Positions 6,977 to 12,345 of a stretch of DNA of 32,828 nucleotides are shown here, in pieces (position 1 is the first letter of the stretch; each line of letters begins with the position of its first letter). Origin of the DNA: a virus; IMG/VR virus record IMGVR_UViG_3300048102_000066, positions 1 through 32,828 of that record, one strand, 5' to 3'. The notes under the pieces were generated by a model that saw only the letters and a program-made list of their open reading frames with translations, searched no databases and was not told where the DNA came from. The position numbers and the translations under genes were made by a program.

Positions 6977-7276
6977 CCCCCGCTGTGAATCCTTAGCAGG
7001 TCATATACCACCAGCCGCGCAACGGCTGGCTCAATCAGGAAAGGCAAGCCGCGCCAACCCGCCGAACCATGTGAATCCTACGCGATGACATGCCTCCATA
7101 GCCCTTGGCTATTCCACCATGTAATCCCTGCCAAGCTATATCTCGTATGTATCTGGCGTTTGAGTAGTTCAACGCTTGGAGGATTCATCAGGCCCCGCGT
7201 CTTGTCTTTCCTGATTGTCCATGACCTTTAGGATTCATGGCGGGGGCAGTCCTCGCCACCTAATCAATGGAGGACT
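6977..7276 (+). ncRNA. large structured leader RNA with riboswitch-like SD-masking switch
   Basis: This 477-bp gene gap folds into nested long-range stems on the + strand. P1: 6977-6993 with 7230-7246, 17 pairs including two G-U. P2: 6998-7004 with 7221-7227, 7 perfect pairs. Side hairpin: CCAGCCG/CGGCTGG 7011-7029. P4: 7032-7053 with 7196-7217, 20 Watson-Crick pairs, one G-U and one mismatch, with the perfect 12-mer CAATCAGGAAAG outermost. P5: 7071-7079 with 7180-7188, 9 pairs including one G-U. Apical hairpins lie at 7098-7112 (closed by ACATG/CATGT 7088-7122) and 7131-7136 with 7174-7179. All G-U pairs would be A-C mismatches on the other strand, so the + strand RNA is the likely product. 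Downstream, AGTCCTC (7248-7254) pairs perfectly with the SD region GAGGACT (7270-7276). A competing hairpin 7239-7257 uses both the P1 3' strand and most of this anti-SD. No known RNA family is recognised. Confidence 0.7.
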
Positions 7277-7278
7277 AA

Positions 7279-7668
7279 ATGTCTAAGAAAGTAACCAACA
7301 ACCTTGTAGCTGACATCAAGCGTGACCATGTTCTGACAGATCGTACAGTTTACAGTCAACTCTCATATCGTTTTGAAAATATCATTCAATCTATACGTTG
7401 GAATATCAAAAACAAACAAGAAAAGATTGAAGCTATCGATCAAATCGTCCAAGATGGACATACATTCAACCAAGAAACAGGATCACAAATTGAGCCTGAT
7501 TGGGTACAGCTTTCTAACAACAGACAATGGCAAGTTGACCAACAGGATGTCGAACAAACACTGCTTGAATACTTCATCAAGGCACAGAAAGAACTGTTTG
7601 TTGATGATGTACACAAAGCTAAGTCACAGGCAGATGCCTTTGAATCTCTCAAGCGTATAGCCAGCTAA
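7279..7668 (+). CDS. unknown 129-aa early protein under the structured leader
   Basis: This soluble, helical, Gln/Lys/Asp-rich protein has no motif I recognise. N-terminal residues are charged (VADIKRDHVLTDRTVYS), the middle reads IRWNIKNKQEKIEAIDQIVQ, and the C-terminus is VHKAKSQADAFESLKRIAS. The start is ATG 7279 with GGAGG at 7269-7273. It forms a transcription unit of its own: promoter candidate at 6849-6876, roughly 300-nt structured leader, gene, then a strong terminator at 7681-7711. A leader that can mask its RBS implies that its level is tightly controlled. It could be an early regulator or host take-over protein, but nothing in its sequence decides this. Confidence 0.88.
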   Translation: MSKKVTNNLVADIKRDHVLTDRTVYSQLSYRFENIIQSIRWNIKNKQEKIEAIDQIVQDGHTFNQETGSQIEPDWVQLSNNRQWQVDQQDVEQTLLEYFIKAQKELFVDDVHKAKSQADAFESLKRIAS

Positions 7669-7680
7669 TCTCTCCCCACT

Positions 7681-7711
7681 GCCTCGGTGCTTCGGCATCG
7701 GGGCTTTTTTT
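7681..7711 (+). terminator. intrinsic terminator, UUCG loop and U7 tail
   Basis: A 10-bp stem GCCTCGGTGC/GCATCGGGGC closes on a TTCG tetraloop (7681-7704), with two G-U pairs, followed directly by seven T (7705-7711). It lies 13 bp after the 129-aa gene and isolates it from the rest of the early arm. Confidence 0.93.
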
Positions 7712-7755
7712 ATGGCTATATTTCACGCCGCCGCAGGGCAGACAACCAACATTAC

Positions 7756-7784
7756 TTGTTGCAGAGTGCAACTAACTGTTATAC
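7756..7784 (+). promoter_or_regulatory. candidate promoter with overlapping operator-like palindrome
   Basis: A promoter is needed after the 7681-7711 terminator. TTGTTG (7756-7761) and TTATAC (7779-7784) are 17 bp apart, with TATACA one base on as an alternative -10. The near-palindrome TTGCAGAGTGCAA (7759-7771) overlaps the -35 and spacer, as an operator would. It matches 12 of 13 bases of the palindrome at 2323-2335 read on the other strand. Confidence 0.45.
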
Positions 7785-7815
7785 ACTGCAAGTACGCAGT
7801 AGAACTGAGGAAAAA

Positions 7816-7968
7816 ATGTCAAACTTTCTTATCGGACTAGGTATTTTCGCAATGGTATTCGGCACATCAATGGCTGAACCAATGTCAACCAACGTATTCC
7901 TAATGCAAATAGGATTAATATTTGGCGGCCTAATCTCTGCCATTTACGGCGGTATCATCCGCAAATAA
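7816..7968 (+). CDS. small two-helix membrane protein
   Basis: This 50-aa protein starts at ATG 7816, with GAGGAAAAA directly before it. Upstream in-frame ATG 7687 is rejected because it lies in the terminator. Two hydrophobic helices are seen, about residues 4-19 (FLIGLGIFAMVFGTSMA) and 28-47 (FLMQIGLIFGGLISAIYGGI), ending in a basic IRK. The first could also act as an uncleaved signal. Function is unknown. It is the first gene of the second early transcript, just upstream of the DUF932 gene. Confidence 0.7.
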   Translation: MSNFLIGLGIFAMVFGTSMAEPMSTNVFLMQIGLIFGGLISAIYGGIIRK

Positions 7969-7992
7969 ATCGTTCAAAAAAGGAGAACCAGT

Positions 7993-8859
7993 ATGAATGA
8001 TATGACAACAGTACAGATCATCGAAAACGAATGGTCATTCCCTGTAGAAACATATGACTTATGGGCTACATCAGCATTGTCAAACACACCAGATGCAGAA
8101 GTGCCTCAGTCTATGGCTCGTGCGATTGTTCGCACAGATACAAACCAAGTTCTTGGTGTTCATGGCTCTAAGTACAAAGCAATCAAGCATGATGATGTAG
8201 TTAACTCTGTGCTTGATGCTGTAAAGCAATCATCTGTGTCTAATGATTACGAAACAAAAATCGAAATCTTTGACAACGGTGCAAAGCTACGCGGCACGAT
8301 AGACTTCAATGATCTGACTATCGAACCAGCAGTAGGTGACTACGTTAAGTTCCGTGTTCAGTTCTTCAACTCATATGATAGTAGCTGGGCGTTTCAACAA
8401 TCAGCTTTTGGCCTACGTTTATGGTGTTTGAATGGATGTACACACGCAGATACTGTAGCTAATACATGGGCAAAGCATACAACCAACGTCAATGTAGAAG
8501 GCAGTTCAAGCAAGATCAAAGCTGGCTTGGAATCTTTCTTGCAAACACCAGACATTTACAAGTCATGGATGTTAACTCATGTCGATGATGAAATGGCAGA
8601 GATGTTCTTTAAGCACAGTATGTGCCGTGTACCTAACAAGACAAGCACATTCAAATGGAATGAGCGTATGTTAGATGCACTCATGTCCTGCTGGTACAGT
8701 GACAAGTCAAAGCTAGGCTCAAACAAATGGGCTTTGTACAATGCTTGTACTTATTGGGCTAGTCATACCAGTGAATCACGTTCACCAGCTAACACACAAC
8801 GATTGCGTGACAATCAGCTAGCCAAGGTATTCAAGAAAGCTAACTGGCATAGTGTTTAA
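7993..8859 (+). CDS. DUF932 family protein
   Basis: This 288-aa protein belongs to the DUF932 family (phage/plasmid-like protein), frequent in phages and plasmids beside replication and recombination genes. Its biochemical role is unsettled. Family features seen: MARAIVRTDTNQVLGVHGSKY (about 41-61), GDYVKFRVQFFNSYDSSWAF (about 115-134), LRLWCLNGCTHA (about 142-153), and near the end NKWALYNACTYWASHTSE. The length is normal. The start has the GGAGAACCA motif (7982-7990). A 14-bp hairpin follows the stop, which may stabilise or limit this message relative to downstream genes. Confidence 0.85.
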   Translation: MNDMTTVQIIENEWSFPVETYDLWATSALSNTPDAEVPQSMARAIVRTDTNQVLGVHGSKYKAIKHDDVVNSVLDAVKQSSVSNDYETKIEIFDNGAKLRGTIDFNDLTIEPAVGDYVKFRVQFFNSYDSSWAFQQSAFGLRLWCLNGCTHADTVANTWAKHTTNVNVEGSSSKIKAGLESFLQTPDIYKSWMLTHVDDEMAEMFFKHSMCRVPNKTSTFKWNERMLDALMSCWYSDKSKLGSNKWALYNACTYWASHTSESRSPANTQRLRDNQLAKVFKKANWHSV

Positions 8860-8865
8860 TCGCTC

Positions 8866-8909
8866 GGCGTAACCGCCCCGCCCCACATAAGGCAGGGGGC
8901 GGTTGCGCC
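8866..8909 (+). promoter_or_regulatory. 14-bp hairpin after the DUF932 gene
   Basis: GGCGTAACCGCCCC (8866-8879) pairs with GGGGCGGTTGCGCC (8896-8909), 14 pairs including one T-G, with a 16-base loop. There is no T-run after it, so it is not a standard terminator. It could be an RNA-stabilising or attenuating element between DUF932 and the next gene. Confidence 0.7.
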
Positions 8910-8934
8910 TTGCTTCAACAATAGGAGAACCATA

Positions 8935-9144
8935 ATGAAAATATCATTTATTAACCAAGTCAATGATGTTCAAAGATCATTATCATTACTAAGTGAACGT
9001 GCATCTAATGAACAATCACAATTCAGCAGTCAAATCCAGCAAGCAATGTGGATTATAGATAGAGTCGCATCAACTTATGATGAAGTTCTAGCTAGAGATG
9101 CTAGCGAAGATCAATCATATCGCCCACCTTTGAAGGAGGTTTAG
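8935..9144 (+). CDS. small hypothetical early protein
   Basis: This 69-aa protein is helical, Ser/Gln/Asp-rich and partly coiled-coil-like (NQVNDVQRSLSLLSERASNE, then QSQFSSQIQQAMWIIDRVAS). No family is recognised. The start is supported by GGAGAACCA at 8924-8932. The next gene starts three bases after its stop, and its own last codons carry that gene's GGAGG site. Confidence 0.75.
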   Translation: MKISFINQVNDVQRSLSLLSERASNEQSQFSSQIQQAMWIIDRVASTYDEVLARDASEDQSYRPPLKEV

Positions 9145-9146
9145 AC

Positions 9147-9353
9147 ATGGCACTTATGCAACAACGTCATTACGAATATCTTGCAGACCATGTAGCACCA
9201 TTGATGTCTTGGCCTAGTGCTATTGTAGATATGGCTGAGGCATTGGTAGCTACTAATCCAAAGTTCAACAAAGAAAAATTTCTTAAACGTGCTATTGCCG
9301 CATGGGAATTACACAATCCAATACAGGAGATTGATGATGATATACCATACTAA
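9147..9353 (+). CDS. small protein with SSB-like C-terminal tail (DDDIPY)
   Basis: This 68-aa helical protein ends in EIDDDIPY, very close to the acidic tip of bacterial single-strand DNA-binding protein (DDDIPF), by which SSB recruits host repair and replication proteins. It lacks an OB fold, so it may imitate the SSB tail or help form DNA-bound complexes, which is inference. The phage SSB-like protein at 14289 ends in DDDIPF. The RBS GAAGGAGG is the strongest in this arm. The next gene starts inside its 3' end. Confidence 0.75.
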   Translation: MALMQQRHYEYLADHVAPLMSWPSAIVDMAEALVATNPKFNKEKFLKRAIAAWELHNPIQEIDDDIPY

Positions 9354-9612
9354 TATCACAGGTCGCATTGCATGTGAGGAGTATGTGCAATGCGATGGAT
9401 GTGGCTTTCAATTTTTTCAAGCTAATGTTGCTGATGAATGCCCACATTGTAAGTCAGATGCTTTCACCAGCTATCAACGATACACAGTTTATCAAACCAT
9501 CAATGCAAAAAATCCACAGGATGCAATCGATACCGCATTTGATATGGGTGAATGGCAAACCATGGATGGTTCGATAGTAATCGATTCAAAAGAAAGGATG
9601 AAAGCTTCATGA
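9334..9612 (+). CDS. small zinc-ribbon protein
   Basis: About 92 aa. I chose ATG 9334 (or 9337) because AGGAGA lies at 9325-9330; the in-frame ATG 9289 would sit well inside the upstream gene. A four-cysteine zinc ribbon is clear: CDGC (from EYVQCDGCGFQFF) and CPHC (ADECPHCKS), 15 residues between the pairs. The rest (AKNPQDAIDTAFDMGEWQTM) is a small mixed domain. The function is probably nucleic-acid or protein binding. The stop overlaps the next start (ATGA). Confidence 0.75.
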   Translation: MMIYHTNITGRIACEEYVQCDGCGFQFFQANVADECPHCKSDAFTSYQRYTVYQTINAKNPQDAIDTAFDMGEWQTMDGSIVIDSKERMKAS

Positions 9613-9806
9613 GTAATCCAGATGTAATCACAATCGAATGGTGTACTGATGATGTGATGGAGCATTGTCAGTGGCTAACAAATGAACAGGCCAGAGATGT
9701 ACTGCAAGCCATGTGTAACAATCATGATGCTTGTGTAGGTATATCATGGGATGTAATTTTTTATACAGCGCAAGCTATGTTTCCAGAAGGAGAACCAAAT
9801 GAATGA
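9609..9806 (+). CDS. small hypothetical early protein
   Basis: This 65-aa protein starts at ATG 9609, which overlaps the preceding stop. The in-frame ATG 9552 lies within the zinc-ribbon gene and is rejected. It is acidic, with two cysteines, and no domain is recognised. Its last codons, ending EGEPNE, are written by the GGAGAACCA start motif of the next gene, so the two genes overlap by 8 bp. Confidence 0.7.
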   Translation: MSNPDVITIEWCTDDVMEHCQWLTNEQARDVLQAMCNNHDACVGISWDVIFYTAQAMFPEGEPNE

Positions 9807-10122
9807 TCTATTCGACACGCCAGCGTTTAAGCTGGTACGCAATGATGATCCAAGCACAAGTCATGATGCCGCAGAGCAATTAGATGTAAGCAAAATGGAA
9901 CGCATAGTTCTTGCCGCTATCACATCCTTTGCAGATAAAGGCTGTATTTCTGATGATGTTTTGAATATCATTCCTAACCACAGATACAGCACAGTTACAG
10001 CTAGATACAAACAACTCAAAGAAAAAGGTTTGATCTTTGTAGACAATCGCAAACGCAAAGGTGAATCAGGCAGACAACAGCTAGTGATGTGGGCAAAACA
10101 ATTTTACAAGCCAGAGGAGTAA
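9799..10122 (+). CDS. winged helix-turn-helix protein
   Basis: This 107-aa protein has the pattern NDDPSTSHDAAEQLDVSKME, then RIVLAAITSFADKGCISDDV and YSTVTARYKQLKEKGLI, a winged-helix fold common in small phage proteins, with the recognition helix in the TVTARYKQL segment (about residues 65-75) and the wing in the basic NRKRKGESGRQ part. It probably binds DNA. Whether it regulates the arm or aids replication is unknown. The RBS is the GGAGAACCA motif at 9789-9797. Confidence 0.78.
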   Translation: MNDLFDTPAFKLVRNDDPSTSHDAAEQLDVSKMERIVLAAITSFADKGCISDDVLNIIPNHRYSTVTARYKQLKEKGLIFVDNRKRKGESGRQQLVMWAKQFYKPEE

Positions 10123-10125
10123 GCT

Positions 10126-10359
10126 ATGGGCAAGTATGTACTACATAAAGATGTAAGAAATTATTGCAAAACAACTGCTGGTTTATCGCATACAAAAAGC
10201 GATGCACTAAGACAGAAGCAAGACAGGGAGGGCTGGGAAAAAGTAGCCGCGTCTTTACCTGATGATGCTTTTGCCGATGATGTTGTTGTTGATGATCGTC
10301 ATGGAACTGTAAGCCGTAAGGTAACAATAGTTGAATCTAGCTTGTGGCATTACGATTAA
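10126..10359 (+). CDS. small hypothetical protein (histone-like character)
   Basis: This 77-aa protein has a basic, helical N-terminal half (HKDVRNYCKTTAGLSHTKSD, then ALRQKQDREGWEK) and a C-terminal beta-rich half (VVVDDRHGTVSRKVTIVES). The helical half resembles the charged dimerising helices of small DNA-binding proteins, but I cannot name a family. The start is ATG 10126 with GAGGAG before it. A candidate promoter for the next genes begins directly after its stop. Confidence 0.7.
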   Translation: MGKYVLHKDVRNYCKTTAGLSHTKSDALRQKQDREGWEKVAASLPDDAFADDVVVDDRHGTVSRKVTIVESSLWHYD

Positions 10360-10360
10360 C

Positions 10361-10389
10361 TTGACAATTACTGCGTTGATGCAGATGAT
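10361..10389 (+). promoter_or_regulatory. candidate internal promoter, perfect -35
   Basis: TTGACA (10361-10366) is a full consensus -35. After 17 bp comes GATGAT (10384-10389), 4 of 6 to the -10 consensus. Transcription would start at about 10395-10397, which is the ATG at 10396, so the message for the regulator downstream may be leaderless. It begins in the 36-bp gap after the 77-aa gene. Confidence 0.5.
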
Positions 10390-10395
10390 GTGTCC

Positions 10396-10602
10396 ATGCT
10401 TAGTTATATGGATACACTCAAAGAAATGTCTGCAAGTGCAAACGTCAGTCTAAAGAAAGCGTTTGTACATGCTGGGGTACGCGACTCTACTTACTATAGA
10501 GCAAAGCAGGGTCGTGACCTTAGACATAGCACTGCATTATTAGTGGAAGCATCGATTGGAAAACTTTCAGCACTTCAAGAGCGACATACAAGTTCCAGAT
10601 AG
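10396..10602 (+). CDS. small helix-turn-helix regulator, probably leaderless
   Basis: This 68-aa protein from ATG 10396 reads ASANVSLKKAFVHAGVRDST and YYRAKQGRDLRHSTALLVEA, which is a compact helix-turn-helix with the turn near AGVRDSTYY (about residues 28-36), of the kind used by Cro-like phage regulators. No ribosome-binding site precedes it. The start coincides with the predicted transcription start of the 10361-10389 promoter. GTG 10390 and ATG 10408 are alternatives. It overlaps the next regulator by 47 bp. Confidence 0.65.
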   Translation: MLSYMDTLKEMSASANVSLKKAFVHAGVRDSTYYRAKQGRDLRHSTALLVEASIGKLSALQERHTSSR

Positions 10603-10810
10603 CTACCAAGATTTAATATCTACAATGGTAACTAGACGTAACGAATTAAATATGTCGCAAGAAGAACTAGCACACAGGATAGGATGCGCTAAGTCTTTGA
10701 TTCATAAGTGGGAAAGATACAAACGAGTACCTTCTGGTTTTTTATTTAGCTGTTGGTTGGATGCCCTTGGCCTCAAGATCACGATCCATAAGAAAGAAAC
10801 TGTACGATAA
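10556..10810 (+). CDS. XRE/Cro-like helix-turn-helix regulator
   Basis: This 84-aa protein contains a typical XRE domain: VTRRNELNMSQEELAHRIGC, then AKSLIHKWERYKRVPSG (about residues 25-61), in which SQEELAHRIG is the first helix pair and AKSLIHKWER the recognition helix. It probably controls phage promoters. The start is uncertain: TTG 10556 gives 84 aa and overlaps the upstream gene, while ATG 10625 still keeps the whole domain. No integrase is present, so I do not call it a lysogeny repressor. Confidence 0.75.
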   Translation: MENFQHFKSDIQVPDSYQDLISTMVTRRNELNMSQEELAHRIGCAKSLIHKWERYKRVPSGFLFSCWLDALGLKITIHKKETVR

Positions 10811-11105
10811 GACAGGCAAGCCACAGAAATGTGATGCCTGTAGTACAGATACACCTTGGTTCGTTTGTTTGTTAGCTACAGAAAGTCCACCAACTTATCA
10901 TACAATCTGTATTGATTGTTACGAGGCAGATACATGGCAAGCAAGAGTCGCGCTAAAGGAGACTACCACGAAAGAAGATTCGTTGAGTGGCTCAAAGCCC
11001 TTGGCTTCAAAGCAAAAAGGCAACCGCTATCAGGAGCGTTGGGAGGAGAGTATAGCGGAGACATCATCTGGGAAGTCAGAGGCAACCCAATGGTGGTTGA
11101 AGTAA
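10761..11105 (+). CDS. zinc-finger protein whose frame runs into the nuclease gene
   Basis: The first 57 residues look genuine: KLYDKTGKPQKCDACSTDTP and HTICIDCYEADTW carry a CxxC...CxxC zinc site (24 residues between the pairs), and the pattern resembles small phage zinc proteins. The frame then stays open for 172 bp inside the next gene, ending at 11105 (114 aa in all). The C-terminal half is a Ser/Thr/Lys/Glu-rich stretch with no clear structure. Either the long overlap is real, or a frameshift or sequence error hides the true stop near 10934. It overlaps the XRE gene by 50 bp. Confidence 0.55.
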   Translation: MPLASRSRSIRKKLYDKTGKPQKCDACSTDTPWFVCLLATESPPTYHTICIDCYEADTWQARVALKETTTKEDSLSGSKPLASKQKGNRYQERWEESIAETSSGKSEATQWWLK

Positions 11106-11296
11106 AGTACAGAGACAAGTCTGGATTCCCGAATCCATTCACTGTAGTTAGAGATGTACTGTTCTACAAACGCAGGACAGGCACACCAAAAACATTAGTA
11201 ATCTTTGATGGCAATGTGTTCGCAGAAAAGATTGCACCATTATTATTGGAGAACCACAATGTCATTTCTACTGATGGCGAGGGCAATCAAGGCTGA
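10934..11296 (+). CDS. PD-(D/E)XK nuclease, Holliday-junction-resolvase-like
   Basis: This 120-aa protein starts at ATG 10934, preceded by GAGG at RBS distance. Motifs: a basic N-terminal helix with Glu13 (KGDYHERRFVEWLKALGF), then GGEYSGDIIWEV with Asp43, then VVEVKY with Glu56-x-Lys58. This is the PD-(D/E)XK metal site in the arrangement of small archaeal-type and phage Holliday junction resolvases. It would cut branched recombination intermediates before packaging, fitting the exonuclease, annealing and SSB genes downstream. Specificity is inferred. Confidence 0.78.
   Translation: MASKSRAKGDYHERRFVEWLKALGFKAKRQPLSGALGGEYSGDIIWEVRGNPMVVEVKYRDKSGFPNPFTVVRDVLFYKRRTGTPKTLVIFDGNVFAEKIAPLLLENHNVISTDGEGNQG
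11248..11256 (+). promoter_or_regulatory. GGAGAACCA start motif that fixes the 11259 start
   Basis: This is one of eight exact copies in the early arm: 7982-7990, 8924-8932, 9789-9797, 11248-11256, 11672-11680, 12336-12344, 12637-12645 and 13462-13470. Each lies 1-2 bases before an ATG (5 bases at 11672). Here it shows that translation begins at 11259 and not at the longer in-frame ATG 11205, which lies inside the nuclease gene. Confidence 0.85.
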
Positions 11297-11927
11297 TATA
11301 CCTGACTGCTATGCCAAATGGTTGATGGTCGTACTAGCTGACCATGCCAATGAAGATACTCATGAGTGCTGGCCTAGCCTAGCTAGGTTATCTGATCGCA
11401 CACAGATGAGCGTACCAACTATAACTAGAAAACTTAACTGGCTTGAAGAACAAGGGCTGGTAACTAGGGTGCGTGGATCTAATCAACGATCAACTTTGTA
11501 CACCATCTTCCCTATTGCACAGAGCAATACTACTGTTGCAGACAGAAACACCACTGTTGCAGAGGGAAACACTAACCTATCAACTAACCTATCAACTAAA
11601 AAGAAGAAGGCGGTGCCAGAAGATTGGTTGCCGAGTGAGGAACTAAAGCAGTCTATCGATCTTAAGCTACAGGAGAACCAAGACCATGAGTATGAAACGA
11701 ATCAATTCTGTTGTCACCACGCCAGCAAGGGAAGCACATTCGTCAACATCGACCTCGCTTACAGGGGCTGGTGCTATCGAGCCTTTAACTGGCGATCAGA
11801 TAGAGCAGGGTCTGGCAAGACTACTGGAACTGGCGAGTCCACACGAGGTAGACAGAAGGCTTCTCATTTCGCTGGAATCGCACACGGGCTATCCAGTAAG
11901 AGAAATAAGCAGGACGAAGTTCACTGA
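11259..11927 (+). CDS. helix-turn-helix replication-type protein, long 3' overlap
   Basis: 222 aa from the RBS-supported ATG 11259. The N-terminal domain reads IPDCYAKWLMVVLADHANED, then CWPSLARLSDRTQMSVPTIT and RKLNWLEEQGLVTRVRG (about residues 12-75). This is the winged HTH seen in phage replisome organisers and O-like proteins, which bind the origin and recruit host replication proteins. Then come a repeat (NTTVADRNTTVAEGNTNL, about 88-105) and a Lys-rich linker. After about residue 143 the frame overlaps the next gene for 242 bp and reads as composition-poor sequence, so the true protein may end near 11690, where a TGA lies in another frame. With no phage polymerase or helicase, this is the best candidate for the origin protein. 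Confidence 0.7.
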   Translation: MSFLLMARAIKADIPDCYAKWLMVVLADHANEDTHECWPSLARLSDRTQMSVPTITRKLNWLEEQGLVTRVRGSNQRSTLYTIFPIAQSNTTVADRNTTVAEGNTNLSTNLSTKKKKAVPEDWLPSEELKQSIDLKLQENQDHEYETNQFCCHHASKGSTFVNIDLAYRGWCYRAFNWRSDRAGSGKTTGTGESTRGRQKASHFAGIAHGLSSKRNKQDEVH

Positions 11928-12321
11928 TACAGATTATCAAACCATCGTTCAACGCTACGAGATTACATGCACCGACACAGATGGCATAGATAGGGCCATA
12001 ACCGCCGTTAAAAAGGCACTGGTGCCGCTTCCGAAGAATCAGATAGAAGATCAGCTAACCATGCTTGCAACGGTTGTGGTGAAGCCTTCTATGGAGAGTT
12101 CAGAAGATCAGCTAGTGCGAATAGAATCATTAGCTAGTTTATTGCATGAGTATCCAGCTGACATTGTACTCTATGCAATAGAACGAGTGACCAAGACATC
12201 TAAGTTTTGGCCTTCGTTCGCTGAGTTTTATCAGCACATCGATTGGATGTTGGCAAAACGCAACCTGATGTTAAGAGCATTGGAAAGTAAAAGGGTTGCA
12301 CTTACTGCACAGTTGCAGTAA
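11686..12321 (+). CDS. hypothetical early protein, 211 aa
   Basis: It starts at ATG 11686 with GGAGAACCA at 11672-11680 (5-base spacing; ATG 11692 in frame is an alternative). The first third is Ser/Thr-rich and probably flexible. The remainder is helical: IDRAITAVKKALVPLPKNQI, then RIESLASLLHEYPADIVLYA, then KTSKFWPSFAEFYQHIDWML. The last pattern (fixed Trp-Pro-Ser before a helix and Arg-rich end) recurs in small phage proteins near replication genes, with no function known to me. It overlaps the HTH gene by 242 bp. Its last codon carries the -10 box of the next promoter. Confidence 0.68.
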   Translation: MSMKRINSVVTTPAREAHSSTSTSLTGAGAIEPLTGDQIEQGLARLLELASPHEVDRRLLISLESHTGYPVREISRTKFTDTDYQTIVQRYEITCTDTDGIDRAITAVKKALVPLPKNQIEDQLTMLATVVVKPSMESSEDQLVRIESLASLLHEYPADIVLYAIERVTKTSKFWPSFAEFYQHIDWMLAKRNLMLRALESKRVALTAQLQ

Positions 12322-12324
12322 AAT
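12296..12324 (+). promoter_or_regulatory. candidate promoter for the recombination genes
   Basis: TTGCAC (12296-12301) and TAAAAT (12319-12324, 5 of 6 to the -10 consensus) are 17 bp apart. The spacer contains ACTGCA and GTTGCAGT, related to the TTGCAG palindromes at 2323 and 7759, so the same regulator could act here. Transcription would begin near 12331, just before the GGAGAACCA of the 102-aa gene. Confidence 0.45.
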
Positions 12325-12345
12325 ATTTCAGTAAAGGAGAACCAA

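Noticed and set aside
7078-7188. 36-codon frame on the - strand within the leader region, plus two shorter ones beginning with Met-Asn-Pro
   Set aside because: Their starts are formed by the repeated AGGATTCAT elements, which are explained by stem pairing. They have no good RBS, and the stems favour a + strand RNA.
7184-7191. CTGATGA on the - strand, as in a hammerhead ribozyme core
   Set aside because: No following GAAA and no matching three-stem arrangement at the required spacing.
6856-7278. Possible tRNA or known small RNA in the structured gap
   Set aside because: No T-arm consensus, no 7-bp acceptor stem with anticodon loop. The fold is larger and of a different plan.
10556-10810. CI-type lysogeny repressor
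   Set aside because: Only the DNA-binding domain is present, with no protease or dimer domain, and no integrase or attachment site is visible. I keep it as a general XRE regulator.
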